Shown piece after piece: positions 24,794-34,448 of a DNA stretch of 49,622 nucleotides. Every line of letters starts with the position of its first letter. Positions within the stretch are counted from its first letter, which is position 1. The position numbers and the translations under genes are program-made. The stretch is from contig JAAYDI010000074.1 of the NCBI GenBank assembly GCA_012729315.1, forward strand, positions 1 to 49,622, written 5' to 3'. The notes under the pieces are model-generated. The model was given only the letters and a program-made list of their open reading frames with translations, did not search any database and had not been told where the DNA came from. Source of the DNA: Planctomycetaceae bacterium (GTDB lineage Bacteria > Planctomycetota > Planctomycetia > Pirellulales > Pirellulaceae).

Positions 24794-27718
24794 GTGACCG
24801 GAACCTGTCGAAACAGTGCCGTGAAACTGATCTGTGTCGCGTATCTCGTGTGGCTAGGGTGCGCCGCGTCTCCTGCGCGGGGCGAGCGCGGTCCAGTGGT
24901 TCCTGCGCTGACCCGGGCGCAGCTGGAGGCCGATTGGCTGGCGCAGGCCCGGCTGCGTTATACGCCTCAGGCAGGCCGGTTCGCGCTGGTCACGCCAGAG
25001 GAAGATGCGGCTGGCGGGTGCGATGGCGTCAGGGACGGCAAGTGGGGGTTCCACACGGAGATGGAGCAGGATCCGTGGTGGCAGGTCGATCTGGGCGAGA
25101 CGCATGCGCTGGGCCACCTGCTGATCTATAACCGCTGCGACGGAATGGAGGCGCGCGCGGCCCACATCACGGTGCTGCTGTCGCACGACGGGCGCGATTT
25201 CCGGCCCGTCTACACGCACGATGGCACGACGTTTCGCGGCCACCCGGACCAGCAGCCTCTGCGCGTGTCGCTCGCGGGTCAGACGGCCCGGTTCGTCCGC
25301 CTGCAGCTTCCTGGCCAGGTCTATCTGCATCTCGACGAGATCGAGGTGATGGCTGACGATGGCCAGACGAATCTGGCGCTGCACAAACCGGCCACGCAGA
25401 GCAGTACCAGTCAATGGTCGGTCCGGCACACGGCCCGTGAGGGCGCCGTCGACTGGCCGCACGTCGTCCGGGTGTCGCTCGAGCGCGGCAGCCAGCTGGC
25501 TGCGGCACTGCAAACGCTGGGGCAGGACGTGCAGGGTCCGGAGGCGCGTCTCGAGTCGCTGGCCTGCCAGTCAGCCGCTCTTGATCAGGCCGCGGGCGAG
25601 GCGGCTTGGCGCGATCTCTACTTCGCCGTCCGCGGCACCGTGCGGGAACTGACCCTGGCAAATCCGCTGCTTGATTTCGACGACATTCTGTTGGTCAAAC
25701 GCGCTCCGACGATGTTTCCGCACATCTCCGATCAGTACTACGGCTGGTGGGCCCGGCCGGGCGGAGGGGTGTGCATCCTGGAGCGTTTCAAGGAGGCGGA
25801 CTCCCAGGTCCGCAATCTGACGGCCGCCTGGCCGGCCGGGAACTTCCTGCAGGCCGACCTGTCCTACGACGCCACCCGCGTCCTGTTTGCTTACAGCCAG
25901 TACGATCCCGCCATCGCGGACGCGCCCAACAAACGTGACAAGCAGTACGTACCGGAAGCGGTCTTCTACCACCTGTTTGAAATGGACCTGGCCACCGGCG
26001 CCTATCGGCAAATGACGCGCGGCAAGTACGACGACTTCGACGGCCGGTACCTCCCCTCCGGCGACGTGCTGTTCCTGTCGACGCGCAAGGGTCAGTTTCT
26101 GCGGACCAGCGCGGCCAATACGCAGCGGACTATCGCCGGAGACCTGCCGGACAGCTACGTGCGGTGCGGCGGAGACGACTATCGTCCCGTGCCGGTGTTC
26201 ACGCTGCACGCGGTGAACCAGGACGGCACGAGCATCCGGCCACTGTCTGCCTTCGAGACCTTTGAATATACCCCCTCCATCGCGCACGACGGCCGCATCC
26301 TCTACTGCCGGTGGGATTACATCGACCGCTTCAACGGCCATTTCTTCAGTCTGTGGTCCTCGAATCCCGACGGCACCAACGCGCAACTGGTGTATGGCAA
26401 CTTCACGGTGCGGCCGCAGGCGGTCGTCGAACCGCGCTCCATACCGCACTCCCAGAAGATCCTGTTCACGGCGGCAGCCCACCACTCGATTACCGGCGGC
26501 TCGCTGGTGCTGCTGGATCAGACCAAAGGGAACGAAGAGGAGACGCCCATCACGCGCCTGACGCCGGAAGTCCCCTTCCCGGAGACCGAGGAGAATGTCG
26601 GCGCGTACTACGCCAACCCCTGGCCGTTGTCGGAAGACTTCTATCTGGTCAGCTGGAGCGACCGCCAGCTGCCGCCACACGGGCGCTATGAAGATGACAG
26701 CAATCCGGTCAACGCCCAGGGGATCTACCTGGCCGACCGGTTTGGCAACCTCGAGTTGCTGCATCGGGACGCGGCCATTTCCAGCACGATGCCCATTCCG
26801 ATCAAGGCGCGGCCGAAGCCCGCGGACTACTCGGGATATGTCAAGGCCGAGGGGAAACAGGTGGGCAGCATGGTGCTGCAGGATGTCTACCACGGACTGA
26901 CCGGCATCGAGCGCGGCGCGGTCAAGCGACTGCGGATCGTTGGTGTGGTGCCGAAGGTCCAGCCCCACATGAACACGCCCAGCCTGGGTGTGTCGCAGGA
27001 GGAGACGGGCAAGTTCGTTCTGGGAACCGTGCCAGTCGAGCCGGATGGATCGGCGTACTTCAGCCTGCCTTCCGGCCTGCCGGTGTTCTTCCAGGCGCTC
27101 GACAGCAACGGTTTCGCGCTCCAGACCATGCGGTCGCTGACCTATGTGCAGCCGGGGCAGACGCTGTCGTGCATCGGCTGCCACGAGTCGCGGTACACGG
27201 CCCCCGCGGGACAACGCATGCTGGCCATGGCGCGCGGACCATCGAAAATCCAGCCAGATGTGGAAGGGACCTGGCCGCTCCGTTTCGATCGGCTGGTCCA
27301 ACCGGTGCTGGACCAGCGGTGTGTCGCATGCCACCATCCGGGAGCGGCCGAGCCGGCAGCGGCGCAGTTGGATCTCAGTGCCGGCAAGGCCTGGAACACG
27401 CTGATCGGATACGCCGGCGGTGACCTGTCGGCACTGGTCTTCGAGCGCGATGCGTCGATACCTGGCGACAATCCGGCGCGGCAGAGCAAGCTGCTGCAGT
27501 ACCTGGACCAGGATGCCGCGCATCGTGAAGTCGGTCTGACGGGCGAGGACCTGCGGCGTCTGGCGGCCTGGATGGACACCTACGGGCAGACGCAGGGCGC
27601 CTTCAGCCCGGAGCAGGAACAGCAGCTGACCGCGTTCCGCGCGGACATGCGGGAGTGGCTTGAGGAGCCGGAGCTGGAATCGAGCCCGCGGGACCTGCCG
27701 GACTTGCAGGTCCCGTAG
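24794..27718 (+). CDS. Di-haem hydrazine-synthase-alpha-like secreted protein with F5/8C domain, paralogue 2
   Basis: A 974-residue exported protein. GTG at 24794 has GGGGGAGG eight bases upstream; the signal is KLICVAYLVWLGCAA. A -10-like TAGAAT lies at 24739-24744. Residues about 65-190 form a discoidin (F5/8 type C) domain (DPWWQVDLGETHALGHLLIY; ARFVRLQLPGQVYLHLDEIE), not seen in the other two paralogues and usually sugar-binding. The hydrazine-synthase-alpha-like region follows (YYGWWARPGGGVCILERFK; RILYCRWDYIDRF; AAHHSITGGSLVLLD; GTVPVEPDGSAYF). CxxCH motifs are CIGCH at 793 and CVACH at 843. Tyr801 sits four residues after the first haem His, unlike its paralogues. Its reaction and partners are unknown. 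Confidence 0.85.
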   Translation: MTGTCRNSAVKLICVAYLVWLGCAASPARGERGPVVPALTRAQLEADWLAQARLRYTPQAGRFALVTPEEDAAGGCDGVRDGKWGFHTEMEQDPWWQVDLGETHALGHLLIYNRCDGMEARAAHITVLLSHDGRDFRPVYTHDGTTFRGHPDQQPLRVSLAGQTARFVRLQLPGQVYLHLDEIEVMADDGQTNLALHKPATQSSTSQWSVRHTAREGAVDWPHVVRVSLERGSQLAAALQTLGQDVQGPEARLESLACQSAALDQAAGEAAWRDLYFAVRGTVRELTLANPLLDFDDILLVKRAPTMFPHISDQYYGWWARPGGGVCILERFKEADSQVRNLTAAWPAGNFLQADLSYDATRVLFAYSQYDPAIADAPNKRDKQYVPEAVFYHLFEMDLATGAYRQMTRGKYDDFDGRYLPSGDVLFLSTRKGQFLRTSAANTQRTIAGDLPDSYVRCGGDDYRPVPVFTLHAVNQDGTSIRPLSAFETFEYTPSIAHDGRILYCRWDYIDRFNGHFFSLWSSNPDGTNAQLVYGNFTVRPQAVVEPRSIPHSQKILFTAAAHHSITGGSLVLLDQTKGNEEETPITRLTPEVPFPETEENVGAYYANPWPLSEDFYLVSWSDRQLPPHGRYEDDSNPVNAQGIYLADRFGNLELLHRDAAISSTMPIPIKARPKPADYSGYVKAEGKQVGSMVLQDVYHGLTGIERGAVKRLRIVGVVPKVQPHMNTPSLGVSQEETGKFVLGTVPVEPDGSAYFSLPSGLPVFFQALDSNGFALQTMRSLTYVQPGQTLSCIGCHESRYTAPAGQRMLAMARGPSKIQPDVEGTWPLRFDRLVQPVLDQRCVACHHPGAAEPAAAQLDLSAGKAWNTLIGYAGGDLSALVFERDASIPGDNPARQSKLLQYLDQDAAHREVGLTGEDLRRLAAWMDTYGQTQGAFSPEQEQQLTAFRADMREWLEEPELESSPRDLPDLQVP

Positions 27719-27777
27719 CGCGTACAGGTTCCGTCAGGTTAAGGCCGCCCGTCGCTGTGCAAGGCCCCTCGGGGGCG

Positions 27778-30774
27778 CTAGTCCAGCGCCGGTCCGGCGA
27801 TCTGTTCCCCCTGTTGCTGGCGTTTCTGGTCAGCCGGGTCAAAGGTGCCGTAGCAGAGCGCGTTGGCGTCCATCCATGTCACCAGTCGTGACATGTCTTC
27901 GTCACTGAGCACGACACCCTCATGCCCTTCCCGGAGCAGCTGTGTAAGCCTGCTCGCCCGCGCCCCGAACAGGCCGGGATGCGTCAGAGGCTCCGCATTG
28001 TCGGCCGGTGTGCCCTTCCATTCCGAATAGGGCACGAGCGGAGCCAGGGCGTTGTACGAAGCCGTGAACTCCCCGGCCGGTTCGCCGGTCAGCACGATGC
28101 CGCCCCCCGCGTCCGGGACACTGTGGCACTTGACGCACAGCCTGTCGAGCACCGGCTGCACGAGCAACGGATAGCTCAGCGGCTTGGAACCGTCGGGGCC
28201 GGGTGTGATGACCGATGGCGGGCGCTGGCGGGCCAGTGAGACCGACATGGTGTCCGGCGTGGTGGAACGGTGTTCATGGCAGCCGACGCAGCTGGTCTGT
28301 TCGCCCGGCTGCAGGTAGGTCACGCTGCGCATCGTCTGTACCGCCATACCATTTTCATCGAGGGCCTGGAAGGCGAGCGGGATGCGCGCCGGAGCGCGGA
28401 AGTACGCTGACCCGTCCGGCTCGACCGGCACGGTGCCCAGCACCTGCTTGCCAGGCGAAGCATTTGCGAAACCCACCCGCGGCGAATTGGCGTGCGGCGT
28501 CGTCTTCAACAGCACCTGGACGATCCGCAGGTGCGTGATGCGGTCCGCCTCCGAGCGCGGCAGGTGCGGCCAGCTGTCGTACACGTTCTGCATGAAGAAG
28601 GTCCCCTCCCCGGCCGCCGCAGTGGCCGGGTCGATGGCGCTGGGCAGCACCTGCGGGCGCACCCGTGGCCGCAAGGGGGTCGGCCAGAGACTGGCGATGC
28701 TGAGGTCCCGATACAGGAGCTCCCGATTGCCAAACCGATCGACCAGGTAAATTCCGAACATGTTGGTCTTGTTCGCGCCGGCTTCCCCCACCAGCTCGTC
28801 GTAGCTGTAGGCGGCCAGGAAGCAGTCGGCCGACAGGGGGTAGGGAGTACGGTAGCAGTGCCCCGGCCACCGCAGCTGTTCCACCGGGACCTCCGGCTGC
28901 GCGGTCACCCCGGCCGGCGCGTGCCAGTGCTGCACCGGAGATTCGCTCTCCGGAAACAGCACGTCTGACGTCAGACGCGTGATCGGATCCAGGCCGTCGA
29001 TGCCCTTGCTCACGTCGAGCAGAATGATCGAGCCGGCCGTCATCGCGTGATGTGGACCGGCCGTCGCCATGACGAGGTCCGAGTTCGGTACTGGACGCGC
29101 TTCCCAGACCCCGACCGGATTGAGCGTGTTGTTGCCGTAGAACGCGGCCACGTTCGTGCCGTCCGGCCGAACGGACCAGAGCTGCTGGTAGTGGACCGCG
29201 TGCCGGTCCACATAGTCCCAGCGCGTATAGAGAATGCGGCCGTCATTGAGCACCACCGGATCCCACTCATGCGTCTCGTGGAACGAGATCGGTCGCGGAT
29301 CGGAGCCGTCTGCGTTGGCCAGGGCGAGTGTGTAGACGGGGCACGGGCCGGCCCCGCACCGGTGAAAACCGCCGCGGCGCGTGGACAGGAACAGCAGCTT
29401 GCCGTCCGGCAGCTCGCGCGGCGAAAAATCGTCGTAGGGACCATCGGTCAGTTGCCGCAGTCCGGAACCGTCCGTGCCCACGGTGTAGATGTGATAAACC
29501 CGTTCGGGGTGGGTCGTGCGGTCGGGTGGCACCGTCGGTGCCTCACAGTAGGCAAACAAAACGCGGCGGCCGTCCCAGGACACCTCCGGATGCTGATAGC
29601 TCCCCACGGGCAGCGTGGACAGTTGCCGCGTCCGCATGGAGCGCCCGGGAGCTTCCAGCACAAAGATGCCTCCCCCCGGGCGCGCGCACATGCCGTAGTA
29701 CTGTGTCAACTGGTGGCTGAAACAGGACGGCACTTGCTTGGCGAACACCAGCGGCCCGGTGTCCGACACGGGATTGCGCAACGCCACCTCGCGCCGCAGC
29801 CAATGCACACGCTGCCACAGCCCTTCCCAGGCCGACTCGGGCGCGTCAGGCGATTGCGCCAAGGCCTGGAACTCGCCCCGCAACTGCTCCCACTGGTCCG
29901 GCAGTTCGTCCAGCGGGCAGGAGGCCAGCAGCAGATTCTCGATCAGCTGGTCGCCACGCTGCAGCACCAGCTCGAGTGCCTGAGACCATGTGCGCGGTTC
30001 CCGCGCCGTCTGAATACCGTCCTGCAATCGCCAGTCCCATTCGATCAGCTCCTGCTCGATCGCCGGTCGCGGGTCGGGCAGCACCGGTGGCGGAAACGAT
30101 TCCACCGCCGCCGCAAAGTTCGGCGGCAGGGCGGTCGTCTGGTCGCCGATCACGCAGCGCCAACTCTGCCAGCGGACCGCCAGCTCGCCCCGCACACCGC
30201 GCATCGTCACCCGCAACAATTGTGGCTCAGCCGCTGGCGGCATCGCGACAGCCATCGCACGCGGCTCGCCCCCCGATACCGTCTGCCGCACCACCTGGTC
30301 GCCGGCTGTCCAGCTGACTTCCGCTTCGCCGTCGCCCCGCACCCGCATGTCGGCCATGATGCGTGCCGGTGCCGAAAGTCCCGACAGCGGCATCCGCAGG
30401 CTGACCTCCTCGCCCGCCCGCACGCACACACTGAACATGCCGGCCGGACGCAGCACGGCGATCTGCGGACCAGACGCGTCCGCGATCAGCGCACAACCGC
30501 CGACGTCCGCACTGGCCGGCGGTGCCGGTTGCCCCGCCAGCGTGATCTCAATCGTCCCGCATGCCGGGCCGGCGGGCTCCTGTGCCGAGAGCGTCTGGAT
30601 GGTGGGCATTTGACCCAGCCACAGCAGCGTTGCCAGGACCGTGATCACGCTCGCTGTACGCCGCAGCTGCACGGTGCGGCGGCAATAGGGTACGGGCTCG
30701 GCACCGCCCGCGAGGGAACAAACGGTCGCGACACGTAAACGGATTGGGTTATTCCCGCAGTTCGGACTGTCCAT
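27778..30774 (-). CDS. Di-haem hydrazine-synthase-alpha-like secreted protein, paralogue 3
   Basis: About 998 residues. The ATG at 30774 has AAAGGGGG upstream but leaves a 40-residue lead before the hydrophobic segment (SVITVLATLLWLGQM); a GTG just before QLRRTAS could be the true start. The N-terminal domain (about 60-260) is beta-rich and unlike those of paralogues 1 and 2. The shared region follows (YYGMCARPGGGIFVLEAPG; RILYTRWDYVDRHAVHYQQL; GPHHAMTAGSIILLD; GTVPVEPDGSAYF). CxxCH motifs are CVGCH at about 829 and CVKCH at about 880, with Ser four residues after the first haem His. It converges on paralogue 2 with only 59 bases between the stops. Confidence 0.82.
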   Translation of the reverse strand: MDSPNCGNNPIRLRVATVCSLAGGAEPVPYCRRTVQLRRTASVITVLATLLWLGQMPTIQTLSAQEPAGPACGTIEITLAGQPAPPASADVGGCALIADASGPQIAVLRPAGMFSVCVRAGEEVSLRMPLSGLSAPARIMADMRVRGDGEAEVSWTAGDQVVRQTVSGGEPRAMAVAMPPAAEPQLLRVTMRGVRGELAVRWQSWRCVIGDQTTALPPNFAAAVESFPPPVLPDPRPAIEQELIEWDWRLQDGIQTAREPRTWSQALELVLQRGDQLIENLLLASCPLDELPDQWEQLRGEFQALAQSPDAPESAWEGLWQRVHWLRREVALRNPVSDTGPLVFAKQVPSCFSHQLTQYYGMCARPGGGIFVLEAPGRSMRTRQLSTLPVGSYQHPEVSWDGRRVLFAYCEAPTVPPDRTTHPERVYHIYTVGTDGSGLRQLTDGPYDDFSPRELPDGKLLFLSTRRGGFHRCGAGPCPVYTLALANADGSDPRPISFHETHEWDPVVLNDGRILYTRWDYVDRHAVHYQQLWSVRPDGTNVAAFYGNNTLNPVGVWEARPVPNSDLVMATAGPHHAMTAGSIILLDVSKGIDGLDPITRLTSDVLFPESESPVQHWHAPAGVTAQPEVPVEQLRWPGHCYRTPYPLSADCFLAAYSYDELVGEAGANKTNMFGIYLVDRFGNRELLYRDLSIASLWPTPLRPRVRPQVLPSAIDPATAAAGEGTFFMQNVYDSWPHLPRSEADRITHLRIVQVLLKTTPHANSPRVGFANASPGKQVLGTVPVEPDGSAYFRAPARIPLAFQALDENGMAVQTMRSVTYLQPGEQTSCVGCHEHRSTTPDTMSVSLARQRPPSVITPGPDGSKPLSYPLLVQPVLDRLCVKCHSVPDAGGGIVLTGEPAGEFTASYNALAPLVPYSEWKGTPADNAEPLTHPGLFGARASRLTQLLREGHEGVVLSDEDMSRLVTWMDANALCYGTFDPADQKRQQQGEQIAGPALD

Positions 30775-30958
30775 GACGCACTGGTCCCCCTTTGATACGG
30801 CAGATCGAATGATGGCATTTTCCGGAAGTTCCATCTTAACATGCCCGACCCGCGAGCTGGAGACCGGCGGCGAAAAGCACGCCGCCAGGCCGTTTTCGGG
30901 CTCACCGGTCCGTTCCTTCAGCACGGCTAACAAGTAAGCTGCCACACGGTCACATTCC

Positions 30959-30993
30959 TGAATTCGTGAATCACCGAATTCGTGAATTTCCGA
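30959..30993. repeat. Short direct repeats GAATTCGTGAAT in a 400-base gene-free gap
   Basis: Two 12-base copies of GAATTCGTGAAT, 16 bases apart start to start, followed by a partial GAAT copy. Each is partly palindromic. They lie between the divergent starts of di-haem paralogue 3 and a small membrane protein, where an operator would be expected; no regulator gene is adjacent. The rest of the gap (30775-31175) shows no credible gene. Confidence 0.5.
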
Positions 30994-31175
30994 ATACCCC
31001 TGATCGCTCTCCCGAGAAAGTGCGTTCCTGCACCTGCCCCCCCCTCACCCCAAAAGCGATATTGCCCGGGGTCCGATTTTCGCTACACTGCGGTAAGTCG
31101 ATCTATCGCGGGGCAGGTCACGGCCGACTCCCGATGCACACTGGTTTGGAGGGCAGTTGCACGACTGCCGAGGGG

Positions 31176-31355
31176 ATGTACTCAACCTCGCTCATCATGA
31201 TTGGCGCCACGTTGGCGCTGCTGTTCACGTGGGTGTTCTGCGAGTATACGGTCGAAGCAGTTCGCGTGCTGAGGGTGATGGCTCAGGAAGACGAACTGCG
31301 GAGCCAGCAGATGCTGGAGGCCCAGTCGGCGGTCGACGAACGACGAGCCGTGTGA
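31176..31355 (+). CDS. Small single-pass membrane protein, unknown
   Basis: A 59-residue protein with one membrane segment at about residues 4-24 (SLIMIGATLALLFTWVFCEY) and a charged, helical C-terminal tail (MAQEDELRSQQMLEAQS). The ATG at 31176 follows a G-rich stretch; an in-frame ATG at 31134 would add 14 residues. No family recognised. It is followed at once by the antisense methyltransferase fragment. Confidence 0.5.
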   Translation: MYSTSLIMIGATLALLFTWVFCEYTVEAVRVLRVMAQEDELRSQQMLEAQSAVDERRAV

Positions 31356-31358
31356 CGG

Positions 31359-31523
31359 CTACCGTTTCTTCATGGTCACGCTGATCCCGGCTCCTTCTTG
31401 CAGGAGCAGCAGGGTTTCGAGTTCCGGGTTGGTCGTGATGGCCTGGATGTACTTCGGATCGGCCATTCGGCCGTTCATGTTGTGAGCCAGGATCAGGCCT
31501 CTGGGGCGGACGAGCGGCAGCAG
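31359..31523 (-). pseudogene. C-terminal fragment of a class I SAM O-methyltransferase
   Basis: The last 54 codons of an O-methyltransferase of the caffeoyl-CoA type: LLPLVRPRGLILAHNM, then ADPKYIQAITTNPELETLLL, then GISVTMKKR and a stop. The SAM-binding core that should precede it is missing; the bases upstream are leader sequence of the next, divergent gene. No start codon with a ribosome-binding site remains. It is a truncated remnant, with the right-hand end probably removed by a deletion. Confidence 0.75.
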
Positions 31524-31662
31524 TATTGAGAATTGTAGCGGGGCCGACATAATGGAGAACATCCCGCCGGGGAGATGCTGCGCGGCACGGAGCGTTTCGC
31601 AGGTCTCTGTGGCGGACTCCAGCTTGTGCCATCCCCAGACTGAACTTCGGAGACTGCCCCAC

Positions 31663-33033
<1,371 letters not shown>

Positions 33034-33113
33034 GCGGCGCGGGGTGACCGCAGCCGCGGCCGCGCGCGACCAAGCGGCGGGGCGGCCAACGAGCTGGGCA
33101 GCCAAGCGGCCGG

Positions 33114-33794
33114 TCAGGCCTGGGCGAGCACTTCCAGGAACTTCGGCATGAAGTAAGGGAGGTCGGGCCAGCCGCGCGACGTGACAAGTGGTCCGTCGAC
33201 CACGACCGGTTCGTCGATAAAGGTGGCTCCCGCGGCCTCCAAGTCGAAGCGAATGCCGGGAAACGCGGTCATTCGACGCCCCTTCATGGAGCCGGCGGTG
33301 TAGAGCAGTTGAGGCCCATGGCACATGGCGCCCACCGGCAGCTTGTGATCCAGGAAGTACCGGGTCACGTTCAGCGCCGACTCGTATTGCCGCGCCTCTT
33401 CCGCGCCACGCCCACCCGGTACGAGCAGCCCGTCGAAGTCGGCCGCCTGCACGTCATCATACGCGATGTCGGTCTGGATGTAGTAGCCGAGTTTCTCAGT
33501 GTAGTTGGAGTATTGCGGGTCGAAATCGTGCACGACCATCTGGAGCTGCTTTGCCTTGGCAGCTGCGACGACCGGTTTGACCCCTTCTTCGATCAGCCGG
33601 TAGATCATGTAGTACGTTTCCAGCCCTTCGCTGAAATCGCCGATGGCGACCAGGACCTTCTTGCCTTCCAGCCCATTGACGCGCGGCGCAGCGGCTGTGG
33701 CCGGCGCAGCGGTCAGTGCGGCCATGCCCGTCGCTCCGAGCGTGGCCGAGATCAGGTTGCGGCGGGTGAGCAGCCGGTCAGTGTTGAAGTCCAT
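33114..33794 (-). CDS. Tat-exported DJ-1/PfpI-family protein
   Basis: A 226-residue flavodoxin-fold protein. The start at 33794 has AGGAG upstream; the Tat-type signal is LLTRRNLISATLGATGMAAL. The nucleophile elbow GAMCHGPQLL holds Cys158 and His159, as in PfpI/DJ-1 proteins that act as peptidases, glyoxalases or chaperones. LLVPGGRGAEE is the typical strand before it. Export of a DJ-1 protein by Tat is uncommon outside planctomycete-like genomes. It converges on the Gfo/Idh/MocA gene, with 80 bases between. Confidence 0.85.
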   Translation of the reverse strand: MDFNTDRLLTRRNLISATLGATGMAALTAAPATAAAPRVNGLEGKKVLVAIGDFSEGLETYYMIYRLIEEGVKPVVAAAKAKQLQMVVHDFDPQYSNYTEKLGYYIQTDIAYDDVQAADFDGLLVPGGRGAEEARQYESALNVTRYFLDHKLPVGAMCHGPQLLYTAGSMKGRRMTAFPGIRFDLEAAGATFIDEPVVVDGPLVTSRGWPDLPYFMPKFLEVLAQA

Positions 33795-33936
33795 GTCGGT
33801 TCTCCTCAAAGTGATGCCAAGTGAAAGTAATGCCAGGTGAAGTCGTACATTCCGGGCATTGCCACGGGTAGTGTCGCAAACGGCCCGCATTCATGCTTGT
33901 GCGGTCCCAGATCGTAAACGACGCGTCAGCAGCAGC

Positions 33937-34296
33937 TACATCATAGCACCACAGCGTGTCGTGGTAACGCAGGTACAGTCGCCCTTTCTCTGTGTCCGGG
34001 GTCACGAAGAAGACCGCTCCCGCATCGTAGATGGGTGTCGCGGCATTGACACCGAACTGATTCTTGAGCGGCACTGTCCAGAACAGCGTGCCGTCGTCAG
34101 CGCCGATGTCCCCGGTGATATACAGGCGCTCGTCGACGAGGATGGGCGAGGACCAGCCTGTGCCCAGTCCGGTCTGCTGCCACAGCAGACGCGGTCCGCC
34201 GGCGGGCCAGGCCGGCAGGAGTCCCGCTTCCAGGGAGACGCCGTCCCGGCGTGGGCCGCGCCACTGCGGCCGGCTGGCATCGGTCATGTCAACCAT
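33937..34296 (-). pseudogene. Collapsed PQQ-like beta-propeller protein gene
   Basis: An open frame that carries only pieces of a secreted PQQ-binding-like propeller. The N-terminal mark SRPQWRGPRRDGVSLEAGLL and LLWQQTGLGTGWSSPILVD are typical of planctomycete members. Blade pieces follow (TLFWTVPLKNQFGVNAATPI; AGAVFFVTP), and then the family's closing strand GRLYLRYHDTLWCYDV. A normal protein has about 400 residues; about 120 remain and no signal peptide precedes them. The frame runs on unrecognisably to 33778, overlapping the DJ-1-like start. Internal deletions appear to have kept both ends in frame. Confidence 0.78.
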
Positions 34297-34448
34297 ATCC
34301 GCGCGCGGGCTGGACTTGAACAGGGGAGCCAGCGATTCAGATCGGTGTTATTGTCCGGTCGTCTACTCGCCAAGCCCTCTGCGATCATCGAGAATGTCGG
34401 CTGGTGGTGTGTTGTGTCGGTGCTGGCTCACGAATTGGAGAGACAACC

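Noticed and set aside
15087-30774. A true hydrazine synthase or anammox gene cluster
   Set aside because: Only alpha-like proteins are present; no HzsB/HzsC-like or hydrazine dehydrogenase-like gene is seen, and the surrounding genes are those of ordinary heterotrophic planctomycetes.
30775-30945. Upstream extension of di-haem paralogue 3
   Set aside because: No similarity or signal peptide there, and a ribosome-binding site points to the ATG at 30774.
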